Source: Paenibacillus hunanensis (GTDB taxonomy: Bacteria; Bacillota; Bacilli; Paenibacillales; Paenibacillaceae). From it: 64,000 bases of DNA. A program made the translations under genes and the position numbers. The DNA lies in contig NZ_BMMB01000009.1 of assembly GCF_014645615.1 (NCBI RefSeq), forward strand, positions 1-64,000. Direction: 5' to 3'. Position 1 is the first letter of the stretch. Each line of letters starts with the position of its first letter. Of this stretch, positions 52,467 through 60,811 are shown piece by piece. Under the pieces are notes generated by a model. That model was not told where the DNA came from. It worked only from the letters and a program-made list of their open reading frames with translations, and searched no databases.

Positions 52467-53469
52467 GCCAGATCTGCTTCGACGTTCGCGGCGCAGATGG
52501 ATACTGGCGCTTGTACTGCCGATCCTGCTCATTGTTGTCTCGCTATACAGTATCGTCGATGGAGCGATTCATATCCCCTTTGCCGATCTGATGGCGGTAC
52601 TGAGCGGTCAGCAGCAATCGGTATACCGTACAATCATTATCGATCTGCGCGTCCCGCGTGTGCTGGTCGGTATGCTGGTTGGTGCATGTCTCGCCGCTTC
52701 CGGTGCTTTACTACAGGGCGTAATGAAGAATCCGCTCGCTGATCCCGGCATTATCGGCGTATCGGCAGGCGGCGGAATGGCGGCGATGATCACAATGGTC
52801 ATGCTGCCGCAGTTCAGCTATCTGCTACCGATTACTGCTTTTATCGGTGCCTTTGTCACCGCGATTGTCATCTATGTGATGGCATGGGAGAACGGGGCTT
52901 CGCCTGTGAAAATCGTACTGGCTGGTGTAGCGGTTAATGCATTGCTCGGTGCAGTCACGAATGGCATCATGGTGGTGTTTAGCGATCGGGTACAGGCAGT
53001 GCTTCCATGGCTATCCGGTGGATTGAATGGCCGTAGCTGGCATCATCTGGAGTTCATGGCTCCATACGCGCTAATCGGATTGCTGCTATGTCTGTTCGCC
53101 ATCCAGCCTGCCAATCTATTGCTACTCGGTGATGACTCAGCTCGCTTGCTTGGTCAACGTGTAGAGCTACAGCGCTTCCTGCTCATTATGCTTGCTGCAC
53201 TGCTTGCAGGTGCAGCTGTGAGTGTTGCCGGGCTGGTAGGATTTGTTGGGCTGGTTGTGCCGCATATGATTCGCCTCTGGATCGGTGAGGATTATCGCTT
53301 TCTGCTTCCCTACTCGATGATTGGCGGCGCGGCACTCGTCGTGCTAGCAGACGGCATTGCACGCTCATGGTTTGATCCGATTGAGCTGCCGGTTGGCATT
53401 TTACTAGCGGTTATCGGTGCACCGTTCTTCCTCTATTTATTGAAACGAAAGGGGGCTGTACGATCATGA
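52459..53469 (+). CDS. FecCD-type iron/haem ABC permease
   Basis: A 336-residue BtuC/FecCD-family permease with about ten membrane helices. Motifs: LRVPRVLVGMLVGACLAASGALLQG, NPLADPGIIGVSAGGGMA and VGFVGLVVPHMIRLWIGEDYR. The last is the loop that docks on the ATPase. It overlaps the genes on both sides, so the unit is translationally coupled. Confidence 0.93.
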   Translation: MSKPDLLRRSRRRWILALVLPILLIVVSLYSIVDGAIHIPFADLMAVLSGQQQSVYRTIIIDLRVPRVLVGMLVGACLAASGALLQGVMKNPLADPGIIGVSAGGGMAAMITMVMLPQFSYLLPITAFIGAFVTAIVIYVMAWENGASPVKIVLAGVAVNALLGAVTNGIMVVFSDRVQAVLPWLSGGLNGRSWHHLEFMAPYALIGLLLCLFAIQPANLLLLGDDSARLLGQRVELQRFLLIMLAALLAGAAVSVAGLVGFVGLVVPHMIRLWIGEDYRFLLPYSMIGGAALVVLADGIARSWFDPIELPVGILLAVIGAPFFLYLLKRKGAVRS

Positions 53470-54335
53470 TCTCTACCAATCACGAGTCTACTCCCTTTTC
53501 CAATCCAGCTATTGAGGTAGAACAGATCGCTCTGAACCGTGGACATTTTCAGCTGGACGATATCTCGCTTGCTATTCCAGCAGGTAAATTAACCGCCATC
53601 GTCGGGCCAAATGGCTCTGGCAAATCGACCCTGCTACGGATTATGGTACAGCTACTCCAGCCCGATCATGGCATGGTAAAGGTGCAGGGTAGGCCTGCCA
53701 CACATTACACACGGCGCGAATGGTCACGTCAGATCACAATGCTACCTCAGCTCAAGGAAGCCTTACCCCAGCTCACCGTACGCGAGTTGGTCGCCTACGG
53801 ACGCGCTCCACACAAACGCCGCTTCCAATCCTTACATAGCGCCGAAGATCAAGCCATTATTACACAAATGCTCGACTGGACAGGCATTGCTCGGTATAGC
53901 GACCGTATGTTTCATACCCTCTCCGGTGGTGAACAACAGCGCGCCCGTATCGCGATGGCACTGGCTCAGCAGACACCGATCGTGTTACTGGATGAGCCGA
54001 CCACTTTTCTTGATATTGCGCATCAATTTGAAGTGATGGATATGCTGCATCGGATCAATCGGGACACTGGACTTACGATTGTGATGGTGCTGCATGAGCT
54101 ACAGCAGGCAGCAGCCTATTGTCATCATATGATCGCACTCAAAAACGGTCGCCTTGCCGCGCAGGGCGAGCCGCTGGAGCTGTTAACCGATACCTTTATC
54201 CAGCACGTATATGGCATGAATGCCGCGATTCAATATGAAGGCAAATATCCGGTCATCGTACCGGTCATCCCACACCATTCAGGAGGAATATCCCATGATC
54301 ATCGTAACGAACACTTCGCAAATCACCAAAGGTAG
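53466..54335 (+). CDS. Haem/iron ABC transporter ATPase
   Basis: A 289-residue FecE-type ATPase: Walker A GPNGSGKST, signature LSGGEQQRARI, Walker B IVLLDEPTTFLD, switch HEL in VLHELQQ. It overlaps the permease by 4 bp. Its last 41 bp overlap the haem monooxygenase gene in another frame, giving a His/Asn-rich tail (HHSGGISHDHRNEHFANHQR) whose role is unclear. Confidence 0.92.
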   Translation: MISTNHESTPFSNPAIEVEQIALNRGHFQLDDISLAIPAGKLTAIVGPNGSGKSTLLRIMVQLLQPDHGMVKVQGRPATHYTRREWSRQITMLPQLKEALPQLTVRELVAYGRAPHKRRFQSLHSAEDQAIITQMLDWTGIARYSDRMFHTLSGGEQQRARIAMALAQQTPIVLLDEPTTFLDIAHQFEVMDMLHRINRDTGLTIVMVLHELQQAAAYCHHMIALKNGRLAAQGEPLELLTDTFIQHVYGMNAAIQYEGKYPVIVPVIPHHSGGISHDHRNEHFANHQR

Positions 54336-54639
54336 TGCCCATCTGCTCGTTGAACGTTTTGATAAAATAGGCAAGGTCGATTATATGGATGGATTTCTCG
54401 GTCTGGAAGTACTATTTAACGACAGCAACAAGGAATACGATGAGGTAACGATCAGCACACGCTGGGAAACGAAGGATCATTTCCACGGCTGGACACGTAG
54501 CGATGCGTTCCGCGAATCCCATGCGCATCGTAACATTCCGGATTATATTTTGGATAATAAGATTACGTTTTACGATGTGAAGATTGTACGTCAGCCTCAG
54601 CAGGCGACGACGGCTGAAGGGGATCAAGCGGTGGTTTGA
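54295..54639 (+). CDS. isdG: IsdG/HmoB-type haem-degrading monooxygenase
   Basis: A 114-residue antibiotic-biosynthesis-monooxygenase (ABM) fold enzyme. The IsdG catalytic triad Asn7, Trp67 and His77 is matched by Asn6 (IVTNTSQ), Trp66 (HFHGWTRSDAF) and His76 (ESHAHR), all offset by one. It should open imported haem to release iron in the cytoplasm, using an electron donor not encoded here. ATG at 54295 follows AGGAGG and lies inside the end of the ATPase gene. Its place at the end of the import operon completes the haem-use pathway. Confidence 0.92.
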   Translation: MIIVTNTSQITKGSAHLLVERFDKIGKVDYMDGFLGLEVLFNDSNKEYDEVTISTRWETKDHFHGWTRSDAFRESHAHRNIPDYILDNKITFYDVKIVRQPQQATTAEGDQAVV

Positions 54640-54853
54640 TTGAGGGCGAGATTAGAATAACGCTATCTACTCGCTATATGCAGGCTGTAAGTAGAGGAAG
54701 GTAGCGTATCACTATTAGTTAGATGTAATGATGACTGTAAAAGAAAAGAATTTTACCGATAAGTGATATGACTATACGATTATTACAGATATTATTTTAA
54801 ATTTAAAGCAGACAGTATTTTGAACACCAACAATCCACTACATTAAAAGATGT
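54640..54853. other. Intergenic stretch after the haem monooxygenase
   Basis: AT-rich, no gene recognised. It ends at a strong convergent terminator. Confidence 0.4.
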
Positions 54854-54897
54854 ATAGAAAAGGCTACTTCCGTATTGGTGGGAGTAGCCTTTTCTAT
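54854..54897. terminator. Bidirectional terminator between the haem operon and araC-like gene
   Basis: A perfect 15-bp stem (ATAGAAAAGGCTACT/AGTAGCCTTTTCTAT) with a 14-nt loop. T-rich sequence is within the stem end on both strands. It lies between two convergent genes. Confidence 0.85.
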
Positions 54898-54975
54898 GGT
54901 CGAGATACCTGATGATATGTGTTATTTAAAGCGAAATGGCGAAGGCGCTACACTGTCGCTTCTTTATTCACTAAT

Positions 54976-56103
54976 TCACTTCTCTCCACTCTCGCCCCGT
55001 ACCTGCCGAATCCATTCGATATACTGCGTATCGCCCAATCCATAGTGTGGGAATAGCTTGAGCATGTGACGAACTAGCTCTGATTCAGATTGATCCCGAT
55101 GAGCGGCAATATGACGCGTTAGCTCGTTGTCTGATTGTTGCAATTGCAGATACAAACGAATACTCTGATACATCACAGGTAGCATGGGTTCTGTGGGCAT
55201 TTGGTGATGCAGCACGACTTGCTTATATAATGAAGCAAACGTGCCAAGCTTTATTTCGGTCTGTTGTACATCATAGGTTTGTTCCTGAACGGTATTGAAG
55301 TATACGGTGCCCGAATAATGTTGTTGCTCCAAGTAGGCGATCATCGTTAGCAGGTTAAGCTGGCAGAACATATCGTCACCAAACCAGAGCACGATACATT
55401 TGTAATCGTGCAGATTTGTAAATAGCTGGTGTAGTGGATAGATGACGATCTGCTCATAACCCGATAATGTACTGTCATGTCCCCTGGCGCGTATAGAGCA
55501 GAAAGACTCACTGAAAATCTCCTCTGTCGCTTCGTGCACACACATCGCTTCATTAAAAGGAACATAATCGCTCGCGCCCATCCATTGATTGGATCGAAAC
55601 TTTTCGTACATATGCTGTCCATTGAGTACATTTAAGATGTCCTGTTCATGGAGCTGCTCTACTTTATCCTGTAACTGTACAATCACTTCGGTTGTCGTCA
55701 TATCCATTCGAATCGCTCCCCTAGTTTCGTTTAGATCGCGCCTTGCATACATTTGCAATGGCTGTGGATCACGCCGATAGGCAGCAGGTGTAATACCAAA
55801 CACATCCTTGAATGCTCTGGAAAACGACTCCTGTGAGGAATACCCGTATTGCATCGCAATATCGATAATTCGCTCGTTCGTCTCGCTCAGATGAGCTGCG
55901 GCAAGTATCGTTTTGCGTAAGAGCATGTATTTTTTGATGCTAATACCCGTGTGATGACGGAATAGAAAGGAGCAGTAAAAAGGCGAGTAGCCCATTTGCT
56001 GTCCGAGCTGGATCAGCGAAAAGTTTTCCAGCTCGGTGAGTGACTGCTCAATCTGATCGATCATCTGCTGTACAGGATGGTTGGAGGTGTCTGGTTGCTT
56101 CAT
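54976..56103 (-). CDS. AraC family transcriptional regulator with DUF1835-like C-terminal domain
   Basis: About 375 residues. The DNA-binding AraC double helix-turn-helix is N-terminal (about 10-110: LIQLGQQMGYSPFYCSFLFRHHTGIS, then DIAMQYGYSSQESFSRAFKDVFGITPAAYRR), the reverse of the usual order. The C-terminal 250 residues contain IVLWFGDDMFCQLNLLTMIAYL, which resembles DUF1835 proteins. No ligand can be named. ATG at 56103 follows AAAGGGG; the longer frame to 56253 is not supported. It faces the haem oxygenase gene and could regulate the haem island, though a link is not shown by the sequence. Confidence 0.8.
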   Translation of the reverse strand: MKQPDTSNHPVQQMIDQIEQSLTELENFSLIQLGQQMGYSPFYCSFLFRHHTGISIKKYMLLRKTILAAAHLSETNERIIDIAMQYGYSSQESFSRAFKDVFGITPAAYRRDPQPLQMYARRDLNETRGAIRMDMTTTEVIVQLQDKVEQLHEQDILNVLNGQHMYEKFRSNQWMGASDYVPFNEAMCVHEATEEIFSESFCSIRARGHDSTLSGYEQIVIYPLHQLFTNLHDYKCIVLWFGDDMFCQLNLLTMIAYLEQQHYSGTVYFNTVQEQTYDVQQTEIKLGTFASLYKQVVLHHQMPTEPMLPVMYQSIRLYLQLQQSDNELTRHIAAHRDQSESELVRHMLKLFPHYGLGDTQYIEWIRQVRGESGEK

Positions 56104-56337
56104 ACGTTGCCCCTTTCTCGTGAATACCACTATAGGATCTGTATGTAGTATAGGCGAGCGATAGCGGTTTGTTTTTGATAGTAATTGTGATGCTGATAAA
56201 ACGTGTATCGCTCCTCTCGATTGTAACCCGCTAGCTATGGTTAAAATGAACATAGAGAGCTATCATTCCTCCATACAACTGTATCTTCTATCAACCGCAA
56301 ACAACTCATTTGCATCCATCGAAAGGAGCAAGATCGC

Positions 56338-57087
56338 ATGTACAGCGTTATTCTAGTTCGACATGGAGAAAGTGTGTATAATCAGCAAAATCTATTTACC
56401 GGCTGGACAGATGTCGCTTTGACGGAGCGTGGTATTCATGAAGCGCGGGAAGCAGGACATCTTATTCGCGAAGCAGGCTATACGTTTGATATGGCATTTT
56501 CGTCGGTGCTCAAGCGTTCGATTCAGACGATGCATTATATTCTGGATGAGCTGGATCTGCTCTGGATTCCGGAGCAAAAGGCATGGAAGCTGAATGAGCG
56601 TCATTATGGTGCGTTACAGGGACTGAGCAAGACGGATACCGCCAACAAATATGGTGAGGAGCAGCTTCACCTCTGGCGGCGCAGTCTGACCGTTCGTCCC
56701 CCCCTGCTCAAGCCGGATGATCCGCGCAGTCCGCGTATCGAGGAACGGTACAAAGGCATTCATGAGCATGATCTACCGCTTGGTGAAAGCTTGCAGGATA
56801 CCGTAGCTCGTGTAGGCGACTTCTGGCATCACCGCATCGTGCCGCTCATTCGTAAAAAGGAACGTATTCTGATCAGCGCTCATGGCAATACACTGCGTGC
56901 GCTCATTAAATATATGGAAGATATCGACGAGAAAACGCTGACTGATCTGAATATTCCGACCGGGATTCCGCTCGTCTATGAGCTGGATGAGCATGTGCAG
57001 CCGATTCGCCGTTTTTACCTCGGTGAGCAGGAGCATATCGATCGCAAATCCGCAGAGGTTGCCGATCAGGGCAATGTGACGGAGTGA
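56338..57087 (+). CDS. gpmA: 2,3-bisphosphoglycerate-dependent phosphoglycerate mutase
   Basis: A 249-residue glycolytic enzyme interconverting 3- and 2-phosphoglycerate. The catalytic LVRHGESVYNQQNLFTGW has His9 as the phospho-acceptor. The motifs KLNERHYGALQGL and LISAHGNTLRALIKY are typical and complete. Many spore formers instead rely on the cofactor-independent GpmI, so this may be a second isoenzyme. ATG at 56338 follows AAAGGAG. Confidence 0.95.
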   Translation: MYSVILVRHGESVYNQQNLFTGWTDVALTERGIHEAREAGHLIREAGYTFDMAFSSVLKRSIQTMHYILDELDLLWIPEQKAWKLNERHYGALQGLSKTDTANKYGEEQLHLWRRSLTVRPPLLKPDDPRSPRIEERYKGIHEHDLPLGESLQDTVARVGDFWHHRIVPLIRKKERILISAHGNTLRALIKYMEDIDEKTLTDLNIPTGIPLVYELDEHVQPIRRFYLGEQEHIDRKSAEVADQGNVTE

Positions 57088-57256
57088 TCACGCAGCTTTA
57101 TCTATAGTATACTGTACCTGTATATAACGATGTGGCAGATTGAACTGGCTCCTCCCTCACCCGCACACATCATTATATACAGCATGCAGATCAGCCATAC
57201 ATATACCGGATAGAATGCCATACTCATATACTTCCCCTATAAAGGAGAGATGGATC

Positions 57257-58024
57257 GTGAATCAGGATATGCGCAGCTTGCTCCGTGATTATGAAACGAC
57301 CCCGGTTGAGATCAACGAGATTACGTACCCGGCACCTCAGAACGCAGGTCATTCACTACTCGTTATTCCCAGTGAGAATCTATTGGAAATGATGGAAGAA
57401 ACCGCCGAGGAAGAGGGTTCCTTTAATGCTACAGTACAAAATAACATCGCTGAGTCAGCACAATTGACGCTCGCTGACGGCTTACGTCGCTCTATCGCCT
57501 GGCTGCTGGAATACAATGAATTGCCAGCCGAATATCAGCCGCTGGAAAAGCTATCGACAGATCAATTATATGCGGCTTATCGACTGCTACAGGAATCGGA
57601 AGAACCGCTCGATATGCTGGATGAAGAGATGGTGGCTACCGAGCATCATTTACCTGTACCCGATGCGAACTGGGCGGAATATCGTCAGGAGGATGGCGCA
57701 TTTTGGCTCAAGCTACCGCAGGGACGAGAATACGAAGCTCCGATCATTATCCCAATGGGCGGCTATAATGAATGCCCGATGCCTGAAGTTCAGTCAGCTG
57801 TTTTCCGAGCCTGGCAGCAGCAATATGATGCCCTTCCTATTGCAGTCAGTGAAAGCACATGGATTCTACGCGCAGGTCGCCGCCCGGAGACAGATGCAGA
57901 TGCTCTGATGCTGGCAAGACAGCATCTACTCTTTTGCCCATATGTACTGGAAAGCTTTGATACGCTTGGGGAATATGCGAGCTATTTGAAGCAGCAGGAT
58001 ATCTGGTATTTCTGGTGGGATTGA
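57257..58024 (+). CDS. DUF4253 domain-containing protein
   Basis: A 255-residue soluble acidic protein with a C-terminal DUF4253 domain, recognised by its end CPYVLESFDTLGEYASYLKQ and WYFWWD. The aromatic final residues are typical. The function is unknown; related genes are sometimes immunity-type proteins for contact toxins, but no toxin is nearby. GTG at 57257 is preferred because AAGGAG lies nine bases upstream; the open frame from 57140 has no such signal. Confidence 0.8.
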   Translation: MNQDMRSLLRDYETTPVEINEITYPAPQNAGHSLLVIPSENLLEMMEETAEEEGSFNATVQNNIAESAQLTLADGLRRSIAWLLEYNELPAEYQPLEKLSTDQLYAAYRLLQESEEPLDMLDEEMVATEHHLPVPDANWAEYRQEDGAFWLKLPQGREYEAPIIIPMGGYNECPMPEVQSAVFRAWQQQYDALPIAVSESTWILRAGRRPETDADALMLARQHLLFCPYVLESFDTLGEYASYLKQQDIWYFWWD

Positions 58025-58119
58025 GACAGGAGTATGGAATAGGCATGAGCTTGAAAGCTTCCTTATTAGACAGCAGTACCTCATGTTGCTCGATGTATCC
58101 AATTATAGTTTACACATTC

Positions 58120-58148
58120 AGCACAGGTGTACCTCGCCTGTGCTTTAA
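58120..58148 (+). terminator. Hairpin after the DUF4253 gene
   Basis: AGCACAGG, 9-nt loop, CCTGTGCT followed by TTAACTTTG, about 95 bp after the stop. The T run is weak. Confidence 0.45.
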
Positions 58149-58301
58149 CTTTGCTACCTACCGATCCAGTGGATTGCCTGTGCATTTTAGATCAGAGCTG
58201 TGCCAGTGACCCGTCATTTAGGGTACAATAGATAAGGATCGAACCGTGGATTATTTTACTTGCATACTCATTCCATTTTATATACAGGAGGTACAACAAC
58301 G

Positions 58302-59444
58302 ATGAATATTTTATCCATTGAGCCTACACCGAGTCCGAATACGATGATGCTACGTGTGGACGAGACGCTGCCCGCTGGCGTACGCAAAACATATACGCTG
58401 GATAATGAGCGCTCTGCACCTGCTTTTATTCGTGAGATGCTGCATATTAACGGCGTGAAAAGTGTCTTTCATACCGCTGACTTCGTAGCTTTGGATCGCC
58501 GTGCCAATGCGGATTGGTCAGCGATTTTGAATGAAGTACAGGAAAAGCTTGGACGTGACGGCGTTGAGAATAAACTAGAGGTTCCAGAAGACCTGTCTGG
58601 CGAGCATTTTGGTGAAGCGAATGTGTTTGTGCAGTTTTTCCGTGGTATTCCGATGCAGATTCGTGTCAAAGCAGGAACGAAGGAAGAACGTATCTCGCTA
58701 TCCGATCGCTTTGTACAAGCGGTCACCGAGGTTGCCAGTGCGACCCTGATCAAGGAGCGTAAGCTGACCGACTACGGTGTTCGCTATGGCGAGCTGCCTG
58801 ATATCGCTCGTGAGGTTGAGCAGGAGCTCGAAGCCGCCTTCCCACCAGAGCGTCTGCGTAAAATTATCGAGCAAGCGATCTCGCACGGTGCAAGCAATGA
58901 GGAATTTATCGAGCAACGCCGCGAAATGTCGCAGGAAGAAATCGCCCAAGCGATGGAGCATGCAGACTGGCGCGTACGCTATGCTGCGTTCGATGTGCTG
59001 GAGCCCGACGAAAGCAGCCTGCCGCTCATCCGTAAAGCACTGGAAGATGAAAAAATGCAAATTCGCCGCCTGGCTGTCGTCTATCTAGGCGATCTAAAAA
59101 CCCCGGCAGCGATGGAGCTACTTTATCATGCACTGGAGGACAAATCCGCCGCCGTCCGCCGTACCGCTGGCGACACCCTGTCCGATATCGGCGACCCAGC
59201 CGCTACACCAGCGATGCTGAAAACCCTTCAGGATAGCAGTAAGCTCGTTCGCTGGCGCGCTGCCCGTTTCCTATACGAAGTCGGCACCGAAGAAGCACGC
59301 GAAGCTCTGGAAGCCGCCGCTCTCGACCCCGAATTCGAAGTCAGCCTGCAAGCCAAAATGGCACTCGAACGCATCGAATCCGGCGAAGAAGCCGCCGGCA
59401 CCATCTGGCAACAAATGGCACGAAGCCGCCAGCAAAATAATTAA
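58302..59444 (+). CDS. Conserved virulence factor C-like protein (NifU-N plus HEAT repeats)
   Basis: A 380-residue cytoplasmic protein. The N-terminal part (about 1-90) resembles the Nfu N-terminal domain (IEPTPSPNTMMLRVDETLP). A middle helical region leads to HEAT-like repeats (about 215-370: DWRVRYAAFDVL, KMQIRRLAVVYLGDL, SAAVRRTAGDTLSDIG, KLVRWRAARFLYEVG). This matches CvfC of Staphylococcus aureus and B. subtilis YpgR. A scaffold or protein-interaction role is likely, but its chemistry is unknown. ATG at 58302 follows AGGAGG. Codon choice shifts to C-rich synonymous codons near the end. Confidence 0.87.
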   Translation: MNILSIEPTPSPNTMMLRVDETLPAGVRKTYTLDNERSAPAFIREMLHINGVKSVFHTADFVALDRRANADWSAILNEVQEKLGRDGVENKLEVPEDLSGEHFGEANVFVQFFRGIPMQIRVKAGTKEERISLSDRFVQAVTEVASATLIKERKLTDYGVRYGELPDIAREVEQELEAAFPPERLRKIIEQAISHGASNEEFIEQRREMSQEEIAQAMEHADWRVRYAAFDVLEPDESSLPLIRKALEDEKMQIRRLAVVYLGDLKTPAAMELLYHALEDKSAAVRRTAGDTLSDIGDPAATPAMLKTLQDSSKLVRWRAARFLYEVGTEEAREALEAAALDPEFEVSLQAKMALERIESGEEAAGTIWQQMARSRQQNN

Positions 59445-59627
59445 TTCGTCCCAAGCCAAAATAGAACGATCTCATCAATACAAGCAGCATCAAGCAAGAT
59501 ACGATACAACAACCCATACCAAGGTCAAACCTTTTTCTATAACCCGAATCACAAAGACCTTTCGATAAAGTATGGCATATAAAAATACCACCTATACCTT
59601 ACAGACAATACGATTCACCCCATCCCA

Positions 59628-59667
59628 TGTACACAAACTCATCCACGAGTTTGTGTACATTTTTTAT
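59628..59667 (+). terminator. Strong terminator downstream of the CvfC-like gene
   Basis: A perfect 13-bp stem (TGTACACAAACTC/GAGTTTGTGTACA) with a 6-nt loop, followed by TTTTTTAT. It lies about 185 bp after the stop. Confidence 0.9.
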
Positions 59668-60010
59668 AGATCACATATTTCATGAATCACATCCTTTTCA
59701 CCCAACAACAATCCGCCCCTCCCCATACCCACTCACCACCCCATCACCCCTATTTTCTTACTAAGTACTAACCCTACAACCTTAATTCCCACTAAATCAT
59801 CAAGCTAAATATCCCACACCCCTCCTTCACACCTAACCATACATTCTTTAATAAAAAATAAACACCACCCTGCAAAACACAACAAATGGACAACAATAAC
59901 GCACCCATCCACTTCTGCCCCTCCCCACCCAAAAAGTTATAAAAATCCCCGCACACACTTCATTTAAAAACACAAACTTGAGACACGAAATTCGAATTGA
60001 AGGGCTTGAA
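59668..60010. other. C-rich, G-poor intergenic stretch
   Basis: The plus strand is unusually rich in C and A and poor in G over about 300 bp (from 59700 to 59960). No open frame with a ribosome binding site, hairpin or promoter could be supported. Confidence 0.5.
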
Positions 60011-60034
60011 TACAGTTACAGTTACAGTTACAGT
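60011..60034. repeat. Four-unit 6-bp tandem repeat
   Basis: Four perfect TACAGT units in an intergenic region, 80 bp before repeat copy 6. It is a possible slippage-prone site. Confidence 0.9.
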
Positions 60035-60114
60035 GTTAAGTTTAGAAATACGAATCAGTAAACGCAATACACTACATTAACTAAATTGCACATCCAGCAT
60101 ATGTCCGCAAATAC

Positions 60115-60243
60115 AACGGAACGGAGGCAAGGAAATAAGGGGTAAGAACGACCTTTGAGCACGGGAATCTACATTTTACTCCTACTCCGTAGATTCCTGT
60201 GCGAGACCGGAGTTCGTCCCCTTATTCCTTACCGGAAGTGGAT
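60115..60243 (+). repeat. Dispersed hairpin repeat, copy 6 (loop type B)
   Basis: About 129 bp, same orientation in the window as copy 4. It begins GGAGGCAAGGAAATAAGGGG and ends CCCCTTATTCCTTACCGG, with inner arms GGGAATCTAC and GTAGATTCCT and a loop related to that of copy 4 (ACTCCTA.TCCG). The gene upstream (CvfC-like) and the gene downstream (lysP) are both on the plus strand. Confidence 0.92.
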
Positions 60244-60507
60244 GCTGCCCCCTCACTAAATTAGCCAAACACGCATCCCTAAAACCAAAACACTCACTCA
60301 GTTCAAAGCAACACCATGTATCTCTTGTCACTTGTTATTTTTCACTTCCCACTTGTAACTTCGCAACACAGCACACCCCATGATTTTTCAACTTTCCCAT
60401 CAAAATCATTGCCAAACCCCCACCAAAAAGCTATACTGTAACACATCCGTGTCAGTATCCATCTGATACGTACGACAACTGCATAATATGCCTCATCACA
60501 CAACCAC

Positions 60508-60701
60508 GATGAGGTAGAGGTCGCAACATGAATTAGTATGATCGGAGCAGGCAATGGAGTTGCCATAGATGCCGATCGGAAAGGTCATGCTGCCGAAGTG
60601 CGGTGCTGCACTCCAATAGCACTGTGCTGGGGCTGTACTCGAAAGGGACAGAACTGTCACAATGAAAAAAACCTAGCCTTTCATTGTGTTGAGCTATCTT
60701 A
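60508..60701 (+). promoter_or_regulatory. Lysine riboswitch aptamer (L box)
   Basis: The conserved blocks of the lysine aptamer appear in order: GGTAGAGGTCGC, AGTATG, GGAAAGG, GCCGAAGTGC, GCTGGGGCTGT and GAACTGTCAC. P1 can form between GATGAGGTAG (60508-60517) and CTATCTTA (60694-60701). The hairpin CACAATGAAA/TTTCATTGTG (60658-60689) corresponds to P5. It lies directly upstream of lysP and should switch that gene off when lysine is plentiful. Confidence 0.92.
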
Positions 60702-60731
60702 AAGGGGAAGTATGATGCGGGATCGATATCG

Positions 60732-60763
60732 ATAGATCGCAGCTGGCCTGCGGTCTATTTTTT
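60732..60763 (+). terminator. Riboswitch-controlled terminator
   Basis: ATAGATCGCAG pairs with CTGCGGTCTAT (one G-T) and is followed by TTTTTT. GATAG of its 5' arm (60731-60735) could instead pair with CTATC (60694-60698), the 3' strand of riboswitch P1. That gives a plausible antiterminator when lysine is absent. Confidence 0.85.
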
Positions 60764-60811
60764 ATGACCCTTCTTCCCCTGAACGATGATGAAGGAGTGT
60801 ATCCAAGCAAT

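Noticed and set aside
42146..54639. Haem locus as a recently acquired mobile island
   Set aside because: No integrase, transposase, tRNA end, direct repeat or clear composition shift was seen at its borders.
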